Part shown: positions 6,990 to 15,737 of the stretch, in pieces
Layout: each line of letters starts with the position of its first letter
Position numbering within the stretch: the stretch's first letter is position 1
From: Silanimonas lenta DSM 16282
GTDB lineage: Bacteria > Pseudomonadota > Gammaproteobacteria > Xanthomonadales > Xanthomonadaceae
Direction of reading: 5' to 3'
DNA: 64,000 nucleotides
Assembly (NCBI RefSeq): GCF_000429065.1
Contig: NZ_AUBD01000008.1
Location: forward strand, 62,001-126,000
Position numbers and translations under genes: made by a program
Notes under the pieces: model-generated
What the model was told of the DNA's origin: nothing
Databases searched by the model: none
Seen by the model: the letters and a program-made list of their open reading frames with translations, nothing else

Positions 6990-8654
6990 TTACGGGGTCT
7001 CGCCTCCGTCGGCCACCGGACCGGCCTCGAGCGCGCGCGTGGCCTCGAGGCGCGGCATGGCCGCACGGTTCCAGGTCTCGCTGCCCTCCACCACCGTGGG
7101 CCGCAGCAGGATCACCAGCTCGGTCTTGCGACCGGTGTTGCGGGTCTGGCGGAACAGGTTGCCGAGCACCGGGATGTCGCCGAGCAGGGGGGTGCGCGCC
7201 GAGCGGCGGGCCTGGGCCTCCTGCATGAGGCCGCCGATGACGATGAGCTGGCCGCTCTGGGCACGCACCACGGAATCGCTCTGGCGCACCGAGCTCACCG
7301 CCAGCGGCAGGCGGTAATCGCGATCTCCCACCACGATCAGCTTGGTCTGGTCCGCCACTTCCGAGATGGTGGGCTGCACGTGCAGCAGCACCTCGCCCTT
7401 CTCGGAGATCTGCGGGGTCACGTCGAGCGAGATGCCGGAGAAGAAGGGCGTGAGCTCCAGCGAGGGATCGGACTGCTGGGTGACGTTGCCGGTGGTCTGG
7501 TTCTGGCTGCCGGTAAGGCCGGTGACGAAGAACTCGTCGCTGCCCACCTTGATGACCGCCTTCTGGTTGTTGGTGGCCGAGACGCGCGGGCTGGACATCA
7601 CCCGCACGTCGCCCTGCTGCTTCAGGAGCTCGACGAAGGCGCTGAAGTCGCCGCGCTGCCAGCCGATGGTGAACACGCCGCCGAAGGCCGAGGTGGCGGT
7701 GCCGTCCGGCAGCGAGGGATTGCGCGGATCGAGGATGCCACTGCTGCCGGCGATCTCGGAGCGGCCATCGCCGCCGAAGATCGAGCCGCCGCCGGTCTGG
7801 CCGAGGATGCCGGCGCCGCTCTCCACCACCTGCGCCCAGTTGATGCCGGCCTGGAACTGGTCGTTGAGCGAGACCTCGAGGATGCGGGCCTCGAGGATCA
7901 CCTGCCGGGTGACGGCGCCCTGCACCGCATCGAGGTAGCGCTGCACGTCGCGCATCTCGGAGGGCAGCGCGCGCACCACCACGGTGCTGGACTGCGGGCT
8001 CACCACCACGCTGCGGCCGGGGCCGTCGCCGACGATGGCGCGCAGGGCCTCGGTCAGTTCGGCCCAGTAGTCGGTCTCGGTGCGGGTGCGCACGCGACTG
8101 GTGAAGGCCTCGCTGCGCGACTGCCCGCCGCCTTCGCCCGTCTCGCCGCCACCGGCGCCCGCCGCGCTGTTCTGGTTCTGCAGGCCGGTGCCACCGGTGA
8201 GATCGCCGGCATTCACCCGGGTGCGCGACTCGCCGATGCGCTGCAGGTGCAGGTAGTCCACCGCGAACACCCGCGACTGCAGCCTGGCCGGCAGCACGAT
8301 GTAGCCGTTGCCACGCTCCTCGTACTCGTAGCCGTAGACCTCGCGCACCACCTCCAGGACCTCGGGCACGGTGACGGCCTTCAGGCTGAGGCTGATGTTC
8401 CCGCCCACGTCCGGGTGCACCACCATGTTGATGGTGGTGTCCTGCACCAGGCTCATGAAGAAGGCCCGGGCCGGCACCTCGTCCACGTCGACGTTGAAGC
8501 GCGGCGAGGCCACGCGCGGCGGCGGTGCCACGAGGGCGCGGGTCACGGCGGGCGGCGGCGTGGCGGCCTGACCGGCCGGAGCCTGGGCCGATACCGCCGG
8601 AGCGACCGGCAGCAGGCAGAGGCAGGCCAGGGGAATCGGCAGGAAACGGAGCAT
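6990..8654 (-). CDS. mshL: MSHA outer-membrane secretin MshL
   Basis: 554 residues with an N-terminal signal sequence (hydrophobic about 4-20, ending near AVSAQA). The region about 50-140 resembles the secretin STN/N1 domains. A Gly/Gln/Asn-rich insert (about 150-185) follows, and the C-terminal half is the secretin channel domain ending in the family signature VPVLGNLFRQ and LVILLRPTVV. Secretins form the gated outer-membrane pore through which the pilus passes. The signal region contains cysteines but not a clean lipobox, so lipidation seen in other MshL proteins is uncertain here. It overlaps mshK by one base. Confidence 0.92.
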   Translation of the reverse strand: MLRFLPIPLACLCLLPVAPAVSAQAPAGQAATPPPAVTRALVAPPPRVASPRFNVDVDEVPARAFFMSLVQDTTINMVVHPDVGGNISLSLKAVTVPEVLEVVREVYGYEYEERGNGYIVLPARLQSRVFAVDYLHLQRIGESRTRVNAGDLTGGTGLQNQNSAAGAGGGETGEGGGQSRSEAFTSRVRTRTETDYWAELTEALRAIVGDGPGRSVVVSPQSSTVVVRALPSEMRDVQRYLDAVQGAVTRQVILEARILEVSLNDQFQAGINWAQVVESGAGILGQTGGGSIFGGDGRSEIAGSSGILDPRNPSLPDGTATSAFGGVFTIGWQRGDFSAFVELLKQQGDVRVMSSPRVSATNNQKAVIKVGSDEFFVTGLTGSQNQTTGNVTQQSDPSLELTPFFSGISLDVTPQISEKGEVLLHVQPTISEVADQTKLIVVGDRDYRLPLAVSSVRQSDSVVRAQSGQLIVIGGLMQEAQARRSARTPLLGDIPVLGNLFRQTRNTGRKTELVILLRPTVVEGSETWNRAAMPRLEATRALEAGPVADGGETP

Positions 8655-9010
8655 CAGCGGTTCACCGGTCGGGTCAGGGTGGAATACGAAAGTCGCAGCT
8701 CGGTGGCGCCCTCAGGGCCGCGCAGGCGCACCCAGCCGGGGCCGATCGCCTCGAGGCGGGCCTCGCCCACCCGGTCGCCCTGGCGGTAGCGGCGCCCGTT
8801 GATGATGGCGCTGCGCTGCTGCGGCGAGACCAGGGTGGACTGCAGGACGAGGGCCGGCGCGGCCGGCTCCGGCGACGGGCCGGGCCCGGTCTGGAGCGGG
8901 GCGGCCGGGCGGAAGGGATCGGGCACCACGGCCGCAGCGAGGGCGGGCAGCAGCAGCCCCAGCACGAGGCCGCCGGACCAGGACGGGCGAAAGCGACGGG
9001 ACTCAGACAC
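8654..9010 (-). CDS. mshK: MSHA biogenesis protein MshK (GspC/PilP-like)
   Basis: 118 residues with an N-terminal hydrophobic signal/anchor (about 15-27) followed by VPDPFRPA and a small beta-rich domain holding RSAIINGRRYRQGDRVGEARLEAIGPG, the HR/PilP-type pattern that docks onto secretins. It lies between mshJ and mshL and overlaps each of them. MshK is thought to connect the inner-membrane MshI-J complex with the MshL secretin. The call rests on position, size and this pattern. Confidence 0.75.
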   Translation of the reverse strand: MSESRRFRPSWSGGLVLGLLLPALAAAVVPDPFRPAAPLQTGPGPSPEPAAPALVLQSTLVSPQQRSAIINGRRYRQGDRVGEARLEAIGPGWVRLRGPEGATELRLSYSTLTRPVNR

Positions 9011-9716
9011 CGATCCAGCCCTCCTCGAGGCCCAGGGTTTCCACTTCGAGGCGGATCCGGAGCCGTGGCCAGGCCTCGGCCTCCACAGCGAGATCGGCCA
9101 GGGCCAGCCGGTACGGCAGGGCCTCGACCGCCTTCAGGTAGGCCAGCACGGCATCGAACTCGCCCTCGAAGCGCAGCACCACCCGATGGCGGTAGAGCGC
9201 CGGCAGGCCGGCCACTGCCGGGGCCGCCGCGCGTTCCTCGCCGGCCACCGGCATGCCCTCCGCAGCCGGCGCCGAGGTCCAGCGCAACACTTCGGGCGGC
9301 AGGACCTCGACGCCGAGCACCCGCAGCCGGGCGTCACGCCCCAGCAGTTCGCGCAGCACCGCCGGCATGCGCGCCGGCGGGATCACCCGTGCCTGGTCGG
9401 CCCGCAGGCGACCGTCGAGGTCGGTGGCCTCGGCCTGCAGCCGGGCGAGCTGGGCGCGCCGCGCCGCCTCGGGGTCGGCCGCCAGTTCTGCCTCCAGCCG
9501 GGCCAGGCTGGCACGGGCCTGCTCCACCTGGGGCGCCAGACTCTCGATCTCGTTGCGATCGGCCTTCAGGCGCTTTTCGGCCGGCTCGATGAGCAGCAGG
9601 AACAGGAAGGCCACGCCCAGCACGCCCACGGTGACGCTGGCCAGCAGGCGCTCGCGCGGCTGGCGGGCATCGAACCAGTCGTGCAGGCGCTGGAGCGGGG
9701 AGGCCTCGGGGCTCAT
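9003..9716 (-). CDS. mshJ: MSHA biogenesis protein MshJ (PilO/GspM-like)
   Basis: 237 residues from the ATG at 9714-9716, which overlaps the previous stop by four bases; longer in-frame readings are out of family. A membrane span at about 24-45 is followed by a coiled-coil stretch (about 50-105, Glu/Arg/Ala/Leu-rich) and a ferredoxin-like C-terminal domain (about 150-237). This is the architecture of PilO/GspM, inner-membrane alignment proteins that pair with a PilN-like partner, here the gene immediately upstream. Confidence 0.8.
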   Translation of the reverse strand: MSPEASPLQRLHDWFDARQPRERLLASVTVGVLGVAFLFLLLIEPAEKRLKADRNEIESLAPQVEQARASLARLEAELAADPEAARRAQLARLQAEATDLDGRLRADQARVIPPARMPAVLRELLGRDARLRVLGVEVLPPEVLRWTSAPAAEGMPVAGEERAAAPAVAGLPALYRHRVVLRFEGEFDAVLAYLKAVEALPYRLALADLAVEAEAWPRLRIRLEVETLGLEEGWIGV

Positions 9717-10360
9717 GGCCGCCCTCCCGCGCGGTCCTCGGCCTCGCAGCCGCCCTCGAGCGCCACGCAGGCCGTGGCCAGGTCGAAACGCATCGGCTCC
9801 CCGGCCGTCTCCGGCCGCTCCATCAGGAAGTGGGTGAATTCGCGGCCAGCGAGCGCAGGCTCGGCGGCAAGCCGTTCGAGGAAGGCCGGCACGGCCTCGG
9901 GATCCAGCGTGCGCCCGCCGAAGCCCAATGCCCGCCCGCCCTCGGCCACGCGCATGCGGGTGAGCCAGAGCGGCGCCGGCCGGCCCCGTCCCAGCCCTTC
10001 GAGCAGGGGGCTCAGGGGCGCCCCGCCCGCCTCGGCCTCGGCCAGTCGCGCAAGCAGCCAGTGCCGGCCATCCAGCGCCTGCTGCGCTTCCACGAGGGCA
10101 GCGCTCAGGGCCGGGTCGGGCACGCGCTTCGAGAGCTGCCCGCTGGCCTCGGTGATGCGTTCCTGCAGGCTGGCCTGCTCCGCCCGCAGCGCCGCGAGCT
10201 GCCGTCCCGCGGCCATCGCCCGCCATTCCTGTACCGCGCCCCAGAGGAAGGCCACGAGCAGGGCCAGCCCGATCAGCAGCAGATGGCGACCGAACTCCGG
10301 ATTCGGCTCACGCGGGCGGAGGTCGTCGCGGTAGAGGTCGATGCGTTGCCGCAGGCTCAT
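9713..10360 (-). CDS. MSHA biogenesis protein MshI2 (PilN-like)
   Basis: 215 residues: short cytoplasmic N-terminus MSLRQRIDLYRDDLRP, which resembles the PilN segment that binds PilM, a membrane span (about 26-44), a coiled-coil (about 50-95) and a periplasmic domain. Start and stop overlap the flanking genes by four bases each. In some MSHA loci the MshI function is split into PilM-like and PilN-like proteins, often called MshI1 and MshI2. That is what is seen here. Confidence 0.75.
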   Translation of the reverse strand: MSLRQRIDLYRDDLRPREPNPEFGRHLLLIGLALLVAFLWGAVQEWRAMAAGRQLAALRAEQASLQERITEASGQLSKRVPDPALSAALVEAQQALDGRHWLLARLAEAEAGGAPLSPLLEGLGRGRPAPLWLTRMRVAEGGRALGFGGRTLDPEAVPAFLERLAAEPALAGREFTHFLMERPETAGEPMRFDLATACVALEGGCEAEDRAGGRP

Positions 10361-11280
10361 GGCGCTGCCTCCGCCACCAGGGCCGACAGGCCGGCCAGCC
10401 GGGCACGGGCGGCCAGCGGCAACCCGGCCAGTTCCGGCCAGGCCTGCTCGGGCGCCCCTTCCTGCACCTCGAGGCCGAGCAGGCTGCGCAGGGCGGTCCC
10501 CAGCCCGTCCAGGCCCTCGATGCCGCAGAGCAGCAGCAGGCGGCGCGGCGACGGGCGCTGATGGGTGCGGTCGAAGTAGTCGAGGGTGCGCTGCAGTTCG
10601 AGGGCGATGCGCTCGAACAGGCGTTCGCGACGTCCGGCCTCGGGATCACGCAGGGCGCGCTGGTCGTCGGCATCGAACTCGAACTGCCGGGCCACGAACA
10701 GGATGCCCTCCTGCATCGCCAGCATGCTGCCGCCCCGGGGCTCGATGACCAGCACGGCCTGGCTCTCGTCGCCGGAGGCGAGCTGCCGCGCCACCGCGGC
10801 CCAGGCGAGATGGGCGATGCCGATGCGCGAGAGCAGCAGGCCCGCCGCGCCGATCTCCTCGATGCGCGGCCGGAGCTGCGACTTCTGCGCCACGGCAAGG
10901 TAGAGCGTGGGCGGCCGCCCCCGGGCCTCGAGCCCCGGCACCTCGAAGGCATCCATCACGGCATCGTCCACCGGATAGGGAATGAGATCGCGCACCTTCC
11001 AGCGCAGGGCCTGGGCCCATTCTTCGGGCGGCACGGCGGGCCTGTCGACCTGCAGCAGGCTGTACTGCGAAGGCTCGAGCACCCATTCGCAGGCCATGCC
11101 GGCGGCTCCGGCTCCGGCCACGGCCTCGGCCAGCGAGGCGCCCTTGCGTTCCAGCGCCACCGGCTCGCGCCGGGCCTCGGCCCGGAACACGAGGGCCAGC
11201 TGGTCGGCCGTGAGGGTCAGGGCAGCGCGCCCGAGCGGGCGCCGACGTTTCTGGAAGATTCCCCAACCGGACTGTGCCAT
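10357..11280 (-). CDS. mshI: MSHA biogenesis protein MshI (PilM-like actin fold)
   Basis: 307 residues, no signal peptide or membrane span, with the PilM/ExeL-cytoplasmic type arrangement: an N-terminal basic start, the segment WVLEPSQYSLLQVDRPAVPPEEW and later LVIEPRGGSMLAM and LLLCGIEGLDGL resembling the nucleotide-binding loops of actin-fold proteins. PilM-like proteins bind the cytoplasmic tail of a PilN-like partner and link the ATPase to the alignment complex. It is the first gene of the cluster; the 115-base gap upstream must hold the main msh promoter, but I see no convincing -35/-10 pair there. Confidence 0.8.
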   Translation of the reverse strand: MAQSGWGIFQKRRRPLGRAALTLTADQLALVFRAEARREPVALERKGASLAEAVAGAGAAGMACEWVLEPSQYSLLQVDRPAVPPEEWAQALRWKVRDLIPYPVDDAVMDAFEVPGLEARGRPPTLYLAVAQKSQLRPRIEEIGAAGLLLSRIGIAHLAWAAVARQLASGDESQAVLVIEPRGGSMLAMQEGILFVARQFEFDADDQRALRDPEAGRRERLFERIALELQRTLDYFDRTHQRPSPRRLLLLCGIEGLDGLGTALRSLLGLEVQEGAPEQAWPELAGLPLAARARLAGLSALVAEAAP

Positions 11281-11395
11281 GGACGACCGCGTTTCCCCCG
11301 CGCGCCACGCGCGCCTCGCATCTGGGCCGGGAGCGTTCCACAGGGGCGCACGCCGGTCAATCGAAGCGTGGCCGCCGTCACTGCTTTTGACCGCT

Positions 11396-11662
11396 TCAGC
11401 GCGCCAGGAGATGCCAGGCTAGGGCGGCGAGGGCCAGCAGGCCGAGCATCATGCTGCCCGGCACCGCGACCAGCGCGGCGCGGTAGCCCCAGCGCCCCAT
11501 CCAGCGCTGCCGCGGCGACAGGGCATGGTGGTGGGTGCCCGAGGCGGAGGCCACGCCGAGGGCGGTGGCCGCCGAGAGCATCGCCGCCGGCACGGTGGCC
11601 AGCGCCAGCAGCCCCCACAGCCACCACGGCACCCATTCGACGAAGGTACGCAACCAGTGCAC
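11396..11662 (-). CDS. Small integral membrane protein, unknown function
   Basis: 88 residues with two clear hydrophobic segments (about 12-40 and 62-86) separated by a short His-rich, basic loop (THHHALSPRQRW). It starts with ATG 5 bases after the pirin stop and is probably the last gene of the rimO-pirin operon. No family recognised. Two-helix topology and operon spacing are the main evidence that it is real. Confidence 0.55.
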   Translation of the reverse strand: MHWLRTFVEWVPWWLWGLLALATVPAAMLSAATALGVASASGTHHHALSPRQRWMGRWGYRAALVAVPGSMMLGLLALAALAWHLLAR

Positions 11663-11667
11663 GGGGC

Positions 11668-12534
11668 TCAGGACTCCGGCAGGGGAATGGATTCATGCTC
11701 GCCGGGCACCGGCGGGAAACGGCCCGCGGCCCAGTCGGCCCTGGCCTGCTCGATCCGCTCCCGCGAGGTGGAGACGAAGTTCCACCACAGGAAGCGATGC
11801 CCGATGGCGGCACCGCCCACGGCCATGGCAGCAACCGCGGCCCTGGCCTCGAGCCGCACCGGCTCGCGCCCCGGGAACACGTGCAGCTGGCCGGCCGCCA
11901 GCGGCTCGCCACCGGCCGAGAGCCCCTCGCCGCGCACGAACACGGCGCGCTCCTCGTGTTCGCCGCCCAGCACCAGCGCGCTGCCGGGCGCGAAGGCCAG
12001 GCTGGCGTAGAGCGTGTCCACGGGCGTGGCCACCGGCGAGCGCAGGCCGAAGCTCTCGCCCACCACCACGGCGATCGACACTCCCTCACGCAGGGCCCTC
12101 GGCACGTCGGCGGCGGCGACGTGCTGGAAGGCGGGCTCGCACTCGGCCCCCTCCGCCGGCAGGGCCAGCCAGGTTTGCAGGCCCTCGAGGCGGTGCCCGG
12201 CGGCACGCTCGGCGGCCGGTGTGCGCTCGGAGTGGACGATCCCGCGCCCGGCGGTCATCCAGTTCACGTCGCCGGGACGGATGTCCTGCACCACCCCGAG
12301 GCTGTCGCGGTGGGTGAGCGCGCCCTCCCAGAGCCAGGTCAGGGTGGACAGGCCGATGTGCGGGTGCGGGCGCACGTCGATGCCCTCCCCGGACGGGAAG
12401 GCATGCGGCCCCATGTGGTCCATGAACACCACCGGCCCCACCGAGCGGCAGCGGGCATCGGGGAGAAGCCGGCGCACAGTGAAACCGCCACCGAGGTCAT
12501 GCACCCGACCGGCGATGGACAGGCGGCCAGCCAC
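11668..12534 (-). CDS. Pirin family protein
   Basis: 288 residues with the bicupin pirin fold. The N-terminal cupin keeps all four metal ligands: His57 and His59 in RPHPHIG, and His101 and Glu103 in GIVHSERTP. These bind iron in known pirins. The C-terminal pirin domain (about 175-280) contains GEPVxLxA and FLWWNFVSTSRE. Bacterial pirins include quercetin dioxygenases and regulators of metabolic enzymes; the substrate cannot be told. It sits 7 bases after an uncharacterised coiled-coil gene in a probable operon with rimO. Confidence 0.9.
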   Translation of the reverse strand: MAGRLSIAGRVHDLGGGFTVRRLLPDARCRSVGPVVFMDHMGPHAFPSGEGIDVRPHPHIGLSTLTWLWEGALTHRDSLGVVQDIRPGDVNWMTAGRGIVHSERTPAAERAAGHRLEGLQTWLALPAEGAECEPAFQHVAAADVPRALREGVSIAVVVGESFGLRSPVATPVDTLYASLAFAPGSALVLGGEHEERAVFVRGEGLSAGGEPLAAGQLHVFPGREPVRLEARAAVAAMAVGGAAIGHRFLWWNFVSTSRERIEQARADWAAGRFPPVPGEHESIPLPES

Positions 12535-12541
12535 CGCTGCT

Positions 12542-13072
12542 TCAGCCTCCCTTGGGACTGAAGGCGGCGGCGGTCTGCGCCTCCACCCGGGCGGCGAGTT
12601 CGATGAGCCTCAGGCGCTGCGATTCGAAATCGGTGGCCACCAGCACCTCGGTGCCCTGGATCTCGGCACGCAGGGCGGACAGCACCGCGGGATCGAGGCC
12701 GACGGCCTCGGCGTCGATGCCGTCGAAATGGCTGGCGGCCTCGCGCAGACGGTCGGAGGCAACACCGAAGTTGCGCTGGTCGAGGTCGTTGAGGGCCTTG
12801 AACAGGCCGAGCCGCACCTGCACCAGCCGGGCCCGGGCATCGGCCGCGGCGGCCTCGCGCCGGGCCTCCTTGGTCTGCTCGAGGGCGGCGGCAACCTCGC
12901 CATCCTTGGCCGCGATGGCCGCGGCATGGACTTCGGCCTGGGCCTTCAGCGCCGAGGAGCGCTGCCACAGGCCGACGCCGTAGGCGATCAGCACGCCGAG
13001 GCAGAACGACACCACGCCGGCGGAGAACGGGGTCTTGAACAGGGAGTGGACGAAGCGGGAACGGTCGTTCAT
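12542..13072 (-). CDS. Single-pass membrane protein with coiled coil, unknown function
   Basis: 176 residues from the ATG at 13070-13072; five upstream in-frame codons (another ATG at 13087) are possible but have a poorer context. One membrane span (about 16-36) is followed by an Ala/Glu/Arg-rich coiled coil (about 40-85) and a helical C-terminal region with LRLIELAARVEAQ. Not recognised. It lies between rimO and the pirin gene on the same strand, with 56 and 7 bases of spacing. Confidence 0.65.
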   Translation of the reverse strand: MNDRSRFVHSLFKTPFSAGVVSFCLGVLIAYGVGLWQRSSALKAQAEVHAAAIAAKDGEVAAALEQTKEARREAAAADARARLVQVRLGLFKALNDLDQRNFGVASDRLREAASHFDGIDAEAVGLDPAVLSALRAEIQGTEVLVATDFESQRLRLIELAARVEAQTAAAFSPKGG

Positions 13073-13128
13073 GCGACGGGCCTCCATGGGGACGAAACCC
13101 GAGGATACCCCACGCGGCGTCGAGCCCT

Positions 13129-14508
13129 TCAGCGGGCGACCAGGCCGAACAGGTCGTGCTCGTCGGCGCCCATGATCTCGACCTCGACGAACTGCCCCGG
13201 CTTCAGCTTCCGCGCCGCGCCGTCCTGGATCTGCACCGTGCCGTCGATCTCCGGCGCATCCCCCCTGGTGCGGCCGATGGCGAGCTCGCCGTCGATGGCA
13301 TCGACCAGCACCGTCTGCACGGTGCCGACCTTGCGCTCCAGCTTCCCGGCACTGATCTCGGCCTGCAGCTCCATGAAGCGGGCGAGGCGCTCCTGCTTCA
13401 GCGCCTCGGGCACCGGATCCGGCAGCTCGTTGGCCTTGGCACCGGTGACCGGCGAGTACGGGAAGGCGCCCACGCGGTCGAGCTCGGCCTCGTCGATGAA
13501 GTCCAGCAGCTGCTCGAAGTCCTCCTCGGTCTCGCCGGGGAAGCCGACGATGAAGGTGCTGCGGATCGTCAGCTCGGGGCAGATCTCGCGCCAGCGCTGG
13601 ATCCGCTCGAGCTGCTTCTCCGCCGCCGCGGGGCGCTTCATCGCCTTCAGCACGCGCGGGCTGGCGTGCTGCAGCGGCACGTCGAGATAGGGAAGGAGCT
13701 TCCCCTCGGCCATCAGCGGGATCACGTCATCGACGTGCGGGTACGGGTACACGTAGTGCAGGCGGGTCCAGAGGCCGAGCTCGCCCAAGCCGCGGGCGAG
13801 GTCGGTCATGCGGGTCTGGTACTCGCGCCCGCGCCAGGCGCGCGGGGCGTACTTGAGATCGACGCCATAGGCGCTGGTGTCCTGCGAGATCACCAGCAGT
13901 TCCTTCACCCCGCCCATGGCGAGCTTCTCGGCCTCGCGCAGCACCTCGTCCACGGGGCGCGAGACGAGATCGCCGCGCATCGAGGGGATGATGCAGAAGC
14001 TGCAGCGGTGGTTGCAGCCCTCGGAGATCTTGAGATAGGCGTAGTGCTTCGGCGTGAGCTTGAGGCCCACGCCCTCGATCATGCCGTCGTCCTTCCTGCG
14101 CTTTCGCGGGGCCGGCAGCAGATCGGTGAAGGGATCGTGCTTCGGCGGCAGGGCCTCGTGCACGGCGCTCATCACGCTGGTGTAGTCCTGCGGACCGGTG
14201 ATGGCCAGCACGCCCGGATGCGCGGCACGGATCTCCTCCGGGCGCTTGCCAAGGCAACCGGTGACGATGACCTTGCCATTCTCCGCCATCGCCTCGCCGA
14301 TGGCCTCCAGCGATTCTTGCACCGCCGATTCGATGAAGCCGCAGGTATTGACCACCACCAGATCGGCCTTGTCGTAGCTGCCGACGATGTCGTAGCCCTC
14401 GACCTTGAGCTGGGTGAGGATGCGTTCGGAATCGACCAGGGCCTTCGGGCAGCCGAGGCTGACGAAGCCGACTTTCCGGCTCTGTGACGACGTGTTCTTG
14501 CGGGGCAT
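13129..14508 (-). CDS. rimO: Ribosomal protein S12 methylthiotransferase RimO
   Basis: 459 residues. The enzyme adds a methylthio group to the conserved Asp of ribosomal protein S12. N-terminal UPF0004 domain with three cluster cysteines (SLGC near 20, NTCG near 56, TGCLG near 84), radical-SAM motif [12 protein letters not shown] (CxxxCxxC, about 160-170), and a C-terminal TRAM domain (about 390-459). VLDA... and IMGADEHDL fit RimO rather than MiaB. The ATG at 14506-14508 gives [19 protein letters not shown]; codons upstream lack family features. Confidence 0.93.
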   Translation of the reverse strand: MPRKNTSSQSRKVGFVSLGCPKALVDSERILTQLKVEGYDIVGSYDKADLVVVNTCGFIESAVQESLEAIGEAMAENGKVIVTGCLGKRPEEIRAAHPGVLAITGPQDYTSVMSAVHEALPPKHDPFTDLLPAPRKRRKDDGMIEGVGLKLTPKHYAYLKISEGCNHRCSFCIIPSMRGDLVSRPVDEVLREAEKLAMGGVKELLVISQDTSAYGVDLKYAPRAWRGREYQTRMTDLARGLGELGLWTRLHYVYPYPHVDDVIPLMAEGKLLPYLDVPLQHASPRVLKAMKRPAAAEKQLERIQRWREICPELTIRSTFIVGFPGETEEDFEQLLDFIDEAELDRVGAFPYSPVTGAKANELPDPVPEALKQERLARFMELQAEISAGKLERKVGTVQTVLVDAIDGELAIGRTRGDAPEIDGTVQIQDGAARKLKPGQFVEVEIMGADEHDLFGLVAR

Positions 14509-14557
14509 GGCGGGCGCCGGCAGCAGGGCCGGTTGCGCGGGCTGGGAACGGGCGGCA

Positions 14558-14565
14558 AGTATAGC
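14558..14565. promoter_or_regulatory. Symmetric -10 region between rimO and the dienelactone hydrolase gene
   Basis: AGTATAGC reads TATAGC on plus (14560-14565) and TATACT on minus (14558-14563). It lies in the 92-base gap between the two divergent starts. The minus -10 is close to consensus and could serve rimO; the plus one could serve the hydrolase operon. No clear -35 at the ideal spacing for either. Confidence 0.45.
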
Positions 14566-14600
14566 CGGGGACGTCCCGATCCCCCCGAAGGAACCGCCCG

Positions 14601-15272
14601 ATGGGCCATCCGGTTTCCCTTTCCACGCCCAGCGGCCGCATCTCGGCCTGGCGCGCCGACCCGCCCATTCCTCCGCACGGCGCCCTCGTGGTGGTGCAGG
14701 AGATCTTCGGCGTGAACGCGCACATCCGCGCCGTGGTCGACCGATTCGCCGCCCACGGCTACGTGGCCATTGCTCCGGCGTTCTTCGACCACATCGGGCC
14801 GCAGATCGAACTCGACTACGACGAGGCCGGCGTGGCAAAGGGCCGCGAGCTGGTGGCCGAGCTCGGCTTCGACCGGGTGCTCGGCGACGTGGAGGCCGCC
14901 GCCCGCGAGATCGAGGGCAGCACCGAGAGCGGCAAGGTGGGAGTGGTGGGCTACTGCTGGGGCGGCAGCGTGGCCTTCCTCGCCAACTGCCGGCTCGGCC
15001 TGCCGGCGGTGAGCTACTACGGCGGCCGCACCGTGCCCTTCCTCGGCCATGAGCGCCCGAAAGCCCCGCTGCTGCTGCATTTCGGCGAGAACGACCCGCT
15101 CATCCCGCCCGAGCACGTGGCCCTGCACCGCGAACACCTGCCGGAGGCCCACATCGAGCTCTGGCCGGCCGGCCACGGCTTCAATTGCGAGCAGCGCGCC
15201 GACTACCACGCGCCTTCGGCGCAGGCCGCCCTGCAGCGCACCCTCGCCTTCTTCCAGCGCCATCTCCGCTGA
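14601..15272 (+). CDS. Dienelactone hydrolase family protein
   Basis: 223 residues with an alpha/beta-hydrolase fold. The predicted triad is Cys119 in VGYCWGG, Asp165 in GENDPLIP and His192 in GHGFNC, and Glu34 in VVQEIFGVN is the residue that pairs with the nucleophile in dienelactone hydrolases. No signal peptide, so cytoplasmic. AAGGA eight bases before the ATG supports the start. There are no chlorocatechol-pathway genes nearby, so the physiological substrate is unknown. It heads a three-gene run with the HIT and DUF4153 genes. Confidence 0.9.
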   Translation: MGHPVSLSTPSGRISAWRADPPIPPHGALVVVQEIFGVNAHIRAVVDRFAAHGYVAIAPAFFDHIGPQIELDYDEAGVAKGRELVAELGFDRVLGDVEAAAREIEGSTESGKVGVVGYCWGGSVAFLANCRLGLPAVSYYGGRTVPFLGHERPKAPLLLHFGENDPLIPPEHVALHREHLPEAHIELWPAGHGFNCEQRADYHAPSAQAALQRTLAFFQRHLR

Positions 15273-15279
15273 CACCGCC

Positions 15280-15723
15280 ATGCCCCTGCCCGTGTTCGAA
15301 CTGGACCCGCGCCTCGCCGCCGATTCGGTGTTCATCGCCGATGGCCCGCTCTCCCAGCTCCGGCTGATGGACGACGCCCGCTTCCCCTGGCTGCTGCTGG
15401 TGCCACGGGTGCCCGGCGCGCTGGAATGGGTGGATCTCGACGGCGCCGCGCAGCGCCTGCTGCTGGCCGAGCTCAACATGGCGGCCAGCCTGCTGCGCGA
15501 GCAGTTCGCCCCGGTGGACAAGCTCAACATCGGCGCGCTCGGCAATCTCGTGCCGCAGCTGCACCTGCACGTGGTGGGCCGGCGCATCGGCGATGCGGCC
15601 TGGCCCGGCCCGGTCTGGGGCAGCGGCGCCCGCCGGCCTTACGGCGGCGCGGCGCCGGAGCTCGCCTCGCGCCTCGCCCGTTCGCTGTCCGGCTTCCCCG
15701 AAGCCGCCCTTCCCGCCCCCTGA
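15280..15723 (+). CDS. HIT domain protein
   Basis: 147 residues. The motif NLVPQLHLHVVGR (about 88-100) is the histidine-triad signature of nucleotide hydrolases/transferases. The following WPGPVWG is typical of a bacterial HIT subgroup. Starts 7 bases after the hydrolase stop, so cotranscribed. Probably a cytoplasmic nucleoside-phosphate hydrolase; the exact substrate is unknown. Confidence 0.85.
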   Translation: MPLPVFELDPRLAADSVFIADGPLSQLRLMDDARFPWLLLVPRVPGALEWVDLDGAAQRLLLAELNMAASLLREQFAPVDKLNIGALGNLVPQLHLHVVGRRIGDAAWPGPVWGSGARRPYGGAAPELASRLARSLSGFPEAALPAP

Positions 15724-15737
15724 CACCGCCCCCCGCC

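Noticed and set aside
6936-8789. 617-codon plus-strand open frame opposite mshL
   Set aside because: Shadow; mshL has a full secretin signature.
10561-12561. 666-codon plus-strand open frame opposite mshI and pirin
   Set aside because: Shadow of genes with clear motifs on the other strand.
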